A stretch of DNA of 64,000 nt from Protonemura montana (Eukaryota; Arthropoda; Insecta; Plecoptera; Nemouridae): contig OX387602.1 in the NCBI GenBank assembly GCA_947568835.1, positions 25,409,021-25,473,020 on the forward strand, in the 5' to 3' direction. Positions 12,361 through 22,628 of this stretch are shown here, piece by piece. The notes beneath the pieces are model-generated. The model did not search any database, was not told where the DNA came from, and saw only the letters and a program-made list of their open reading frames with translations. The first letter of the stretch is position 1. The number at the start of each line of letters is the position of its first letter. The translations under genes were made by a program, and so were the position numbers.

Positions 12361-13595
12361 TTCAACTCCGAGGGATCTAGAAAGAAAAGATATTGTTGTC
12401 TTAGAGGTAGGTAGGTATGGCTGGTACGGCCTGTTCCACGAACGTGCAAAGACAATCTGTGACTCGAAACACTCTGAAGTAAGTAATGGAATGATTGCTT
12501 TTTGATGATCTGTAATAACAATATAGCTCTGCTCAAGAAGCATGTGAAGGTTACTTGTAGAAAGTTTAGCAGAAAAATATTGCCGACAGCGATCTCCATG
12601 CACATGCAATCAGCTTATGTAGACTAACTGGCGTTGCAATGATTTTTTAGCTAGAATAGCTGTACTGATAAAGATTTATGTAATCAAGTGTACTATATCT
12701 TACAACGCACCTTTAATTGCACACACCGTCGACGCGAGTGCCGGTGCCAGGGGCCTTTATCATTCACGCCGATGATACGAAACGTCAAATAACGCAATGC
12801 ACCATGATCGAACGAGTCAAGTGTCAAACCCACGACGGCACAGGTGGCAGCACTGGTACTGAATTCTCAACGGTACAACGAAACGTGAGTTCAAACGAGC
12901 CCTTCTCACCAAGTCATAACGTATTTCGGTCTTTGATTAGAGCAAATGCCTTACTAAAGGGAATTTCATTAGAGCATTCACGTTTATCTACCAGTTTTCA
13001 ATTTCCACACTATTTATCGGCGAAGTTTAATCGGGCGAAGTTTAAATTGTGAATCTGTATCTTGAATAGTGTATCAAAACTGAACTAAAATGTAACTTAA
13101 TAGATATGCTTTAATGTCAAATTAAAAGCACTAGAGGTTCCAGAATCCAGACTAAAATTTTTTTCTTTTTCTAGAAACATGGAAAGTGCTGGAACTGTGA
13201 GCCCTAAAACTGAGAGAGTAAGAAACTGAGCAAGGTAAGCGAGTAATACATTGGATTACATACTCATCTACCCACTCACATTTCTACATTTTTGATAAAT
13301 TACCTGCTCTGTCTGTAACGTGAAGCGCTCGAAATACACAGTTGACCTCAACACGTTGAAATTGACAAAGAGTTAGCAAGTTGTATTTGTGTTTTACATA
13401 CAATATAAAATACTTATATTCCCAATCCAAAACACATATTTACCTACACTGGTAGCATATAAATTACCTTGTTCGAAAGTAACCACCCAACGCACATAGC
13501 CTGTTGTATCTGCCATTCTTACCCAGCCAGCTTAACCTACACAATGACACGACCCTCCTTCAAAAACACAGATCTTGAGATTGAGAAGCACTTGC
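12361..13595. other. TMEM164 upstream region
   Basis: A TTTCTTTCTAG acceptor on the minus strand ends at 12377, so 12376-12361 is probably 5' UTR joined to an upstream noncoding exon. I could not place that exon. The open frames here (for example 12717-13052 on the plus strand) show no family I recognise. Confidence 0.4.
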
Positions 13596-13833
13596 CTGAC
13601 TGAAATTTCTCTCCTTGAACATCAATCAATATCCTCTCATTGGCGATTCGACAAGCCAGCATCTCCTGGAGCGTGGAAGTTATCAGTTCCGAGTTGACAA
13701 GGAAGGGCTGCACGGTCAGATTTCGGTCACGATGCATAATGCAGACTGGCCTGTCGCGTCGTCGATCGCACCCGACCCGCCATAACATTAGCAAGTGAGA
13801 TTCGACGTCGACGACGGCCACGCTTTCGGACAC
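13596..13833 (-). CDS. Possible first coding exon of an unidentified gene
   Basis: The minus-strand frame starts with ATG at 13833-13831 in an AAAAATG context and runs 79 codons plus one base to CAG|GCAAGT at 13596/13595. That donor is the same GC form used by TMEM164. Its codons are rich in GTC, CTG, GCC and CGA and look more coding-like than the surrounding AT-rich DNA. The protein starts MSESVAVVDVESHLLMLWR and contains a stretch ending ERILIDVQGEKFQ, faintly like a ubiquitin-fold or BTB segment. I do not recognise the protein. Without splicing, the frame continues to a stop at 13537. It cannot join the TMEM164 exon in frame because the phases do not match, so it would belong to a separate gene or be chance. 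Confidence 0.35.
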
Positions 13834-16500
13834 ATTTTTATCAAATATGTTTATTTAAACATCGGTGACCTGTCGCCCACCTGTCAAGAAGCCTCGACTT
13901 TCGGAAGATATTCATGATCTGAGGAACCACAGCATACATATAGATTTTTTATTTTCTTCTATTCGAAGTATTTTTTTTAAATCGTTTGATAGTCGAATGA
14001 CGAGCATAGAAATCATTCCTGCAAGCTTCTCCTTCCAACTCCAAAACTCGGGCCTAGACAATCACGTTATATCTGACCTTAAACAACATTTCGCTCTTTT
14101 TCTGTCATTTTCCAACATTTCTCTCTTTCGGAAACGCAAGTTTCCACACGTCCATTTCCCATCTACGGCCGTCCACGTTAGAGCATGCTTTCTTCATAAT
14201 ACCCTGGATGAGGTACTACGAAAGGTAGTGCAAAAAACAATTTAGTTTGGTTGCTTGGTACAGAGATTTTCTTTTTCCCCGGACACATTTCGGGGCAAGC
14301 CATCGCGTGCAAGTTTTTGCTATCTTCCCGATTTTGTCTTAGTTACATCGTCTAGCCAGCGCGTAGCATCTCGCCGTGGTCGGCACTCCGTTTGAAGACT
14401 GTATATACTGTGATGTTGTTGCCCCAACTGTCGATACGCTGAAGATGGATGTCGCTTTCACAGAAAAGGTTTCCTTCCTTCGCTCGTCTGCAGCGTGTGA
14501 TTCGATTCCGCCAGCAAGAAAATGCACAGAATTTCTGCAACGCGTCTACGTGATCAAAAGAGTCGCACGTTAGATTTTGGCGTGAAACAACTTAGTTTTT
14601 TTTTGTTCTTGCTACAAAACTGTCGTTCAGCGAGAAACTGAGATTAGAGTCACTGAGAATTCGTTCTGCTGGCTTTTTTGTGTTTTGTGTTGTGTTTTGT
14701 GCCTCAATCGGTGCGTATACGTTGTATTTACTCGTGAATGCAATTAGGAGTATTCTCAATCGAGTTAGTCATATGAAACTGACAAAACGGTGAAACTGAT
14801 GTAAATTTTACGTTTTTAGTTTTCTAGATTGTCTCATACAATATCGGAAATGTTATAAATTTACAGCATGATTGTAGACCAGTCAGCCAAACCGCATGTT
14901 CATTGCAAAAATTCCATCCCCGTCACAATTTTAATCCGATTCAACAAGAGTACACAAACAAAAGCAAAACTATAAAACAAATTACTAAACCCATATCATT
15001 AACTATTTGCTCTTTTAGCTCCACAATTACACACCGAGCGAAAATTAGTAGCTATTGGTGCGTGCACTTGAATTAAACTATAGCTGTGGGTAGCAAAAAA
15101 CATGGCGAAAACAATTAGAGAAGTCGCGTTGTGTGTGTGTGTTTGTGTCGCGACACCGACGGGTATGTTTACACTAATTTGCCGCTGAGCGCCTATTTGT
15201 GTGTAATCAGCCAGGGCAGGCTTATCAAAAGCTATTAATGCTGCGCACCGGTTCACACGATGTCGCGATTAGCCCAATATGGCTGCCACGTGGAACGGCC
15301 CTTTGTTGGCGATGGGGGCAAGCAACAGTGGGACTGCATGCTTGTTTGACAACCAACATGTAGTACCTATGCTACCAAACCGTACTATCAGTGTACCTAG
15401 CGTTGCTCCGGTTGTTAGCTACTAATAGATGCATGTTAGCCAGTAACCGCAGAGGCAAAGCTTGTGGAACATGAGCAAATCAAGCATCACAAAGCACAAT
15501 GGTCAGTGTACTCAAACGTTGTTATCTGCGATTTGTCAGGTTATGTTGACAACTGTTATTTGGAGAACAAATTAATTTAAGGCTTGTTAGGGATTTGCAT
15601 TAAAATTGTGTGCCAACTTGGTCAGCAAAGTGTCTTTGCGCTTCAGTTAGGAGGCGTAAAAACTAATAACTACAAGTTTTCGACAATAGTGTTCTTGTCA
15701 ACCAACTATCGAGAGTTATTGAACTATTAAAGGTGGTAGCAAGTCCAAGAGTACAACCTTTTGTGCAAGCTATGTGCTGCAAGGTCTGATTTCTTTCTGA
15801 TCATTGCCACCCTATCCCGGAGTGGCATTTTTCGTTGACCCCGCCGCGCAACTATATAGCAGTAACCAGTAGGTATACCCATACACAGGCTACGTTGATA
15901 AATCGCTTCTTCCACCGTGCTGTAAGAGAATTTGTCTTGGTATCCATAGTGACTTCCCATATAAAAGCAATAGAATTAACTGCTGCAACCCTTGCCCGGA
16001 AACAGATCGAGAGGAGAATTACTTGCTTTAAAGAAAAACCAATGCCGATTCAATTTATTGTTTTTTCGATTTCCTTTTCTTATTTCTATATATATTGGAT
16101 AAACTAGTTCCTTGCTCGTAGTGACACCCCACCCCAGGGTTTTCTCTGTTGCACCCACAAGGAAAACCATAAACCAAACCGAAACGGAAATCGACCCCAC
16201 GATAATAGATTAGGCTTAGTTATTATTTATTACTTGAAAGGTATGCTGTTCTTCGATTCGGTGGACGCCGGCTGGCCAACGTCGCGACACACCTGCTATT
16301 TAATGGGTGGCATTATTCATGTCGGCGTCGGCGTCGCGCTGCCCAAGTCCGACGCCTGCGAGGTGCAGGAGGGCCGACCGGCGCGTAGAACAATGCAGAT
16401 CTGGCACGGTCAGAAATGCTTTTGAAAAACAATTGACTTAAATCGGATCCGAGGAACACTTTCTGCTTAAGATGTGTGCGCCTTGATAGCATTAGAGAGG
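13834..16500. other. No gene recognised
   Basis: This stretch is mixed AT-rich and moderately GC-rich DNA with a short GT-rich run near 15131-15150. ATGGC-type motifs sit near 15102 and 15278, the latter beside a CACGTG E-box, so an unseen promoter is possible. The open frames at 13865-14245 and 14339-14573 lack any family resemblance. Confidence 0.4.
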
Positions 16501-16515
16501 AATCGAACACTAATA
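16501..16515 (+). repeat. Left target-site duplication of the SINE
   Basis: AATCGAACACTAATA is repeated exactly at 17051-17065. The bases just outside differ (G at 16500, C at 17050), so 15 bp is the full exact repeat. Confidence 0.9.
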
Positions 16516-17050
16516 TACCGAACGGTTTGCAGCATTGGAAACTCCGGTTCTCGTCAGATCATCAAAGTTAAGCAACACTGGGATGGGTCAGGTATTGGAT
16601 GGGTGACCAACGAACGGTTTGCAGCTTTGGAAACTCAGGTAATCGTCAGATCACCGAAATTAAGCAACCCTGCGATGGGTCAGGCATAGGATGCATCGGT
16701 TTCCATCATACCAATGACCAGTTCTGTTCGGGAGAGAGGTTGGAGGGCTGCAAGTTAGTGCAGCAACTTTATTCGCCTTGCTTATCAACCTCTCGACAGC
16801 ATGGATTTGGAGGAATCCTGTTGTTTGCGTTGTACCGTCCTTCGGAGGGACTTTAAGCTGGTTGTTTCCTTGATGCTCTTCGACAGAAGTAGACCAAGTG
16901 TCGGCACCGGGTTTCCCCTCCTCCCTTCTATGCTTCGATAGGTTCATCACTAATTATCATGTATCATTCATTCATCATCAACTTACTCACAGATGCCGTA
17001 AGAGCATTGCCATGTCAGAACAGTGCGTCGTTAAATCTCACTTATAAATC
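16516..17050 (+). mobile_element. Full-length 5S-rRNA-derived SINE with target-site duplication
   Basis: The 535-base element is flanked by a perfect 15-bp direct repeat, AATCGAACACTAATA, at 16501-16515 and 17051-17065. Its head is two tandem 5S rRNA-like units with a 92-base period (about 16518-16609 and 16610-16701). Each keeps a 5S-like internal promoter region: TTAAGCAA followed by GGATGGGT-like blocks, and the first unit retains GGATGGGTGACC. Next come a middle domain (CGACAGCATGG, then CCGTCCTTCGGAGGGAC), a tail domain (GATGCTCTTCGACAGAAG, then GTCGGCACCGGGTTTC), TCATT repeats and a short GTCGTTAAATC end. SINEs are noncoding, pol III-transcribed and mobilised by a partner LINE that usually shares the 3' end; that LINE is not in the window. 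The intact duplication suggests a fairly recent insertion. Confidence 0.9.
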
Positions 17051-17065
17051 AATCGAACACTAATA
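17051..17065 (+). repeat. Right target-site duplication of the SINE
   Basis: This is an exact copy of 16501-16515. It directly follows the element's AAATC end. Confidence 0.9.
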
Positions 17066-20000
17066 AATATCTGGCCAATAATGTGCTCCAACTGTTCATT
17101 TGCGTTGATTGAGAATTTGATGTACAATTTTAATATTCAACTGATAGAATATACTGTCCACATAGAAATGAACATTCTGAGCATGGAACTTGATTGCCCA
17201 TGGTCTTTGGGTCGGTGGCAGCGACAGAAATAATGATGGCTTTATACCATCGAGGTAAAATCCATGATTGTATCAAAGACTTCTCTCAAAGTCAATAGCA
17301 GTCGTTATTACTCGATCAAAGGTGCATTCGTACAGGAAACAGAAACTTGACTTTTTTTGGAATTGCAATAAGCAGCAAGTCTTTTGACAATATTTACTTG
17401 AACTATCCACTGCTTGCAATTCCAGGTATCTTCACCCGCACCGGATCTTTGCCTGTCTCTGATGCAACCACGAATATACTATTTAACAAACCGAATTTGC
17501 ATGTGAATCTTGTCACTTGGCCGGTCCCGTCGTCAAGATTCAAGAAGTCTTGTCAATCGCACAAAAGGCGTTGCTGTAGTTAAGTTCAAGAAAAAAAAAA
17601 TCGATAACGCTACGTGGCTTCTTAGAAATTCTTCCCACTCATTATATTCGGGCAAGTTTTCTTACCGAAGTCGCGGTTAAATCTCCCCGACGACGAAATT
17701 AAATTGCTTGTCGACGTGATCGGGGTAGAAAAGTTCGGGGGTGCGAGCGAGAGCGCCTATCTACCGGGCGAGGCGACGTGGGGGAGACACGAAGGGATTA
17801 TTAATAATGTTATCCTGATAGCTTTCATATTGTCATCACTAATAATTATACTGTCCCCGCAAGAAAGCCATTAGAAGCTAAAAATTTTCATTAAAATCCG
17901 TTTTTTTTTTTTCTTTCCTTTTTGGTGGCATATTACGTACCTAGAACCTTCGAATTCCTCATCGCTGGCACAATGACTTTCTGACGCCATAGATAGGTTA
18001 TCACTTTTATAAACGCATCTAGGTCCCATGGCATGGAAATTAGAGTCGAAAAGCCATGTTCTAAAACGTGCATTATAAAAAGACAAAGTACAGCACCAGT
18101 TTCATTCTTGCGGGAACGTGATACTTGTATTCTGTATAAATATTAAACGTTTAATGAATTTGCTTCAAGTCACTTCAATTAAATGTCCACCATCGTGAAA
18201 CAGGTACATATTGCCCATCGTGAGTATATAGGTACCAATTCTCCCGTCGTCAGTATCCCCCCAGTTAAAGATTTGTCAAGCGCCCAGACAGGCTAATGTA
18301 TGGCCGTGTGCCAACCAGGATGAATAAGGAACAAAAAGGAGCGGAGTGAAGGAAAATCTGGACGTCGGTGAATGATTATCCCAGAGTTCCTGGTCACGCG
18401 TTCTTGCGGCGCAAAGAACGTAAACTCTTGTTCTTATAATATATCCTCAGCCTCCGACTCGAGATAGATAGTCTTTTTAACAGGCAGCCACTCCTATAGC
18501 AAGAACCAGAATAGGTACCCTTTAAACATCGATTTTTATTCTTTTATTGCCGCTAGGCTGGTGAGAAAACTAGGAGCAGAGCCTTTTTAAAATGAGCTTA
18601 TGCAGATTCTTAAGTACACACAAGCTATTTTACTCGAGCTGCGAAGTAATTTTATTTTTACCAGGACAGGGAAACTTCGAAAAACGCTCGTCGATGGCTG
18701 CAGTTAGCAATGCGCAGGGGGTAACTGTGATCGTGATAAAAACGTGATAGAAACGTGCCAATACCGTGGTGGGGGTGAAATGGTTTCACGCCTGGCCCGG
18801 TATGTCAATAATATGATGCCTTCTTGGTCTTCAGCTTACGATAATCGTCGGCTACAAGAAATTCCAGCTACCGGCCTGTATTGCTATAATCTATCAGACC
18901 CCACACTCTACAGGGTTTAATAATGCCAGAATGTCATCTTCATCATCTCTAGGAGCAAGGATGTGGGCTGGCCATAGGTCCTAAGAAACCACACTCACCA
19001 CATTCATTTTCCTGGTTTCGACCCTCTGGAAATGGCTTTAGAAGTTTAGCACACTGCAGAGATGTGTTTAGCTGCACTTGTTTTTGGGCATGGTTTTGGC
19101 TTACAGATCCGTATCAACTCGCTAAATAAACATTTTCAAAATTGTTGCAACTGATTCCCTTTATTTAACCGATTAAATACACAGTACGCGACCCTTATAA
19201 ATAAACAACCCACGTCTTTGGTCTTCCCCATGCCATATACATCGGCACCTCGAATTGTTACACCGCTAGGCTCACGATGCGTGTGTTCGATTACAAAAGC
19301 TTTCATTCCTATGCCGCGCTCGTACGATAAAGCCTAACTATAGCGTACATTTATAAGTCGAATAAAAGCTAGGTACACATCGTAATCAATGACAGCAATG
19401 TGTGATTTTCCCTTCCAAAATTCCCTGTATAAAAGCAAGGAGCACTTAGGATGATGCTATGGTTTCAAGCTGTTTTAAAGCAGGGCACATAAAGGAGCTT
19501 GCTGGCTGCTAGGGGTCGTAAGTCCTCGACGCTGCACTTCGGCTTGCGGGGTCGAGCATAGTTTGCCAAGATGTAATACAAGAGGCCAGGGGTGGGATTA
19601 CGCATTTCAGTTTGTTTGCGCTCGCTAAAGCGGGCACTGATGGTTATTGATATACGTTTGACCACTGCCTATATAATCGTCAAATAATTCGGCATTGCCA
19701 GCGATGTTATTTTATCGGTGCCAAGGGTGGGAAATCGTTGCAACGGGAGGTCGAAGTTGCTGGGGATGGAGCGGGTTTGGAGGGTGACGGGGGGAAGGGG
19801 AAGAGTTAAGCTGGCGCAAGAACTGGGCGTAAAATCACTTGGGTTCAGGCTAAACCAAACAGCTAGGATTAGTTGCTATGCCAACCACGTCGTTTCGAAG
19901 CGCAAATATTTTTTTGTGTATGGACTTCATAGTTTTGAACAGCGCACCCCCAAACTCTCCGATAAAGTATTTTATTTTTGAGTGTAGCCGTACGAAAGTT

Positions 20001-20820
20001 TAAGTTTCGAAACTCAAATGACAGACAAAATTGGTGCAAGGACAGACGAAGCGAACCTTCTTGTCGTCACTAGCATTTTGATACATTTGAAAACGTTAGC
20101 ACGCACAATTACCCGTTCATTAAATTGATGTACAAAAGATATATATCTACATAAGCAAGTCTCCTTTCAACTATTAGAGTTTGTATACATTTTCTTGTAC
20201 ATAAGCTTGTATTCTAATTTCCCCGACAATGTCTAATGCTAAGCTGGTGAAAGCTTACATTAATCTCTTCGAACTATATTTGACTAAAACAACCGAAGCC
20301 CTTGTGCAGAGCGGCGCCACCTTCGAGCGATAATAATCGGATAGAATCGTACCCCCTCTGCGCTGGGAGGAACGCTGTGGAGCGATACTAGTATTGCGAG
20401 ATGCGGCACAAAAATGGGGAAAAAACATAGAATTCTAGATCGTCATTATACTGATTGTATTGTTGTGTGTTGTTTCCATTACTAAATTTGGTGAGCTTCA
20501 TGAGTTTTCAACAATTCCCGGTAAAGTAGCGAAGAGCGGTGACAAATATTTGTTTCCGAGAAAAGCAATTGTTATCAAATTAAATAATTCTGTTCAGGTA
20601 AGATTAGAGGCAACAGTTCGTTGAAACCTAGGAGCTTACAAATGATACCTATTTATAGGCCCTTGGTTCTAAATGACACTTGATATATCTTGAAATATGT
20701 GAACAAAATATATTAACAAGCACATACACTAGGATTAATTTGAGTTTGCTACTTTCTGGGGTGCTTGTACCAATCTAGAAAATATGATACCACGATTTAC
20801 AAGCAACAACATAATGTTTT
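17066..20820. other. No gene recognised
   Basis: Mostly AT-rich DNA with a GC-richer patch around 17640-17780. A stretch around 18920-19030 with several TCATC and CACCAC runs might be an old repeat, but I could not tie it to a family. Confidence 0.4.
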
Positions 20821-20821
20821 T

Positions 20822-20894
20822 CTTTGGTTGAAACATTTAATGATTTCATTAAAAATAAATATTTAATGAAAAAATAAATGTTAATCAACCAAAG
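20822..20894 (+). other. Imperfect 73-nt hairpin, miRNA-precursor-like
   Basis: The arms pair as follows: CTTTGGTTGA (20822-20831) with TCAACCAAAG (20885-20894); after a 2-base bulge, AACATTTA with TAAATGTT; then, after a small internal loop, TTTCATTAAA (20844-20853) with TTTAATGAAA (20862-20871). That is 28 base pairs closing an 8-base loop. Starting at 20821 the 5' arm reads UCUUUGGUU, identical to the first nine bases of miR-9, but the middle of mature miR-9 is not kept. The stem is AT-rich, so a chance or transposon-derived foldback remains possible. Confidence 0.4.
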
Positions 20895-21301
20895 TTCAAA
20901 TTAATATATTTTGGGTTACTTATAACTTTTATCAGGTTTTGGCATGCAGCCAAGCTTGCAAACCGCTCTTTGGCAGCCATTGCCACAATCCGCTAGTGTA
21001 CGGTAGGTATTTAGCAGAAGTCACTAGGACTTTTAGTTTTGTATTTAAGTTCTTATTTTTCAATAGATTTAATTTCACGTAAATAAAATGATCAATTCAC
21101 AAAGAATTTAAATGCGAGTTGTATAATGCGAGAAGCTAATCAATTGTTCCTTCATAATTTCCTGGTTAATTTTCAAACTCCCCGGTAAAGACTAGCTTTA
21201 TTTTGCATTTTAAATTTGGCAATATGTAGTCAAAGTCCACTAGGCTGTGGCAAGGTGTAATGCGGTTTTCATATTATTAAAAAAAATTTGAAAATAGTCA
21301 A

Positions 21302-21383
21302 CGCAGTCGGTAGGACTCGAACCTACGCTCCCAGAGGGAATCTGATTTCTAGTCAGACGCCTTAACCACTCGGCCACGACTGC
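21302..21383 (-). tRNA. tRNA-Ser-AGA: tRNA-Ser (anticodon AGA)
   Basis: This is an 82-nt gene on the minus strand. The acceptor stem is GCAGTCG paired with CGACTGC over 7 bp, with a G discriminator at 21302. The A box is TGGCCGAGTGG and the B box is GGTTCGAGTCC. The anticodon loop CTAGAAA places AGA at 21350-21348. A long variable arm, with CCCTC and GGGAG pairing, is typical of serine tRNA. There is no intron and no encoded CCA. A T-rich run just beyond the 3' end (A-run near 21280-21290 on the plus strand) can serve as pol III terminator. After wobble modification of A34 it would read UCU, UCC and UCA codons. Confidence 0.97.
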
Positions 21384-22546
21384 TGTTGTGACTTGAGCCA
21401 GAGTTTACTATTTTGTTGTATTTTAATTTCACCTAAGTAACCTACATAGAACCTGCCACAAAAACAACGCGAGCGATTTCGCGCCATGTCGGCCTGCCCC
21501 TTCACAAGATATGCGCTCATCTCTGCTAACGCAGAAAATAACTGTCAGCACCGCCAAACATTACTTTTTGTTGATAATTTTTTGCTCCTAGGCTAATCAA
21601 TTCTGACTATGACGTGATATTACATTGAACTTTGCTCTTCGATAGTAGGAATAATGATCACGAGATTGCTTTTTATTGGCTTGCTCTCACAACAGCCTGG
21701 GTATATGGTGATTTGATTTTTTTAGTAGTAATTGGATCCGGAACCGGAGACCGTTTGGAACCGTTCTAAAATGGGAACCGGTACCTGGCTTCGGAACACA
21801 GATGGTCATGGGAGAAAATGGGTCTGGAACCACACCAAAATATACAAGTATGATTCCGTTGCGATTCTACAGGGCTTATTCAGGTCCCAAAATGTGAATT
21901 TTCTATCAAAATTCACTGCACGAACACTTTTTAAGGTAATGTTAACCATTTAAAAGTCCAAATCTGCACAACGTACATAAGCAATACCCCTGCAATATTC
22001 TAGATAGCAATCTTTTCAATTTTCATTGCATATCATTGTACAGCTATGTTTTTCTTGTTTGTTGCTTTATGCACTCTCGTTTGAAAATTGCCCGGTTTGA
22101 ACAGTCACGAACACTTGTTTTCCAGGCAAACATATATGCCCGTAGGTAACTAAATATCAATACTAATTAATAATTCCCCACGCTGTCGTTCGAATTCGCA
22201 GCCAGCGAGCGGTGCAGTCTCACTCGGCTGAACGGGGTTGGTGACGCGCGCACAATATCCGGGATGCACTGGTGCACATCCCCCCGCAGGCATATCCGGC
22301 ACTAACCGTTTAGCGGTCGAGCCGCATCCCGGCACCGGTACCGGTACAGGCACGGTGTGCAGGGATGTGAGGCAAATGTGAGCACGATGCTAGCATAGAT
22401 CTGCTCATGGCTAGCGAGCTCACAACTCGATGGATACACAAAGTTAACATTCCATTTTTTTTGGCCAATTGTGATTGATGTTTGCAAGCTGCAGCGGAAT
22501 TGTTTCTTTTCTTTATTGATGTTGCATCAAAGACAAAAAATGATCT
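21384..22546. other. Spacer between the two tRNA genes
   Basis: No gene was found here. A degenerate run of GGAACCG words lies at about 21734-21783, and short CCGGTACC-type repeats lie near 22330-22350. There is no other copy of the tRNA sequence in the spacer. Confidence 0.5.
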
Positions 22547-22628
22547 CGCAGCCGGTAGGACTCGAACCTACGCTCCCAGAGGGAATCTGATTTCGAGTCA
22601 GACGCCTTAACCACTCGGCCACGACTGC
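22547..22628 (-). tRNA. tRNA-Ser-CGA: tRNA-Ser (anticodon CGA)
   Basis: This is an 82-nt gene on the minus strand that differs from the tRNA-Ser(AGA) gene 1.2 kb to its left at only two positions. One is the first anticodon base (CTCGAAA loop, CGA at 22595-22593). The other is in the 3' acceptor strand, CGGCTGC, which makes a U-G pair. The A box TGGCCGAGTGG, B box GGTTCGAGTCC, long variable arm and G discriminator at 22547 are intact. A run of six T on the minus strand (A-run at about 22535-22540) is a good terminator. It reads UCG codons. Confidence 0.97.

Noticed and set aside
15264-15354. Short open frame starting MSRLAQYGC near an ATGGC motif and E-box
   Set aside because: About 29 codons with no family. 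The motifs could mark a promoter but are not enough to call one.
18920-19030. Possible third SINE copy
   Set aside because: It shares TCATC and CACC-type words but not the ordered tail motifs of the 5S-headed SINE.
20821-20843. Calling the 20.8 kb hairpin a canonical miR-9 gene
   Set aside because: Mature miR-9 is nearly invariant across animals, and the middle of this arm does not match. Only the seed and a few 3' bases agree.
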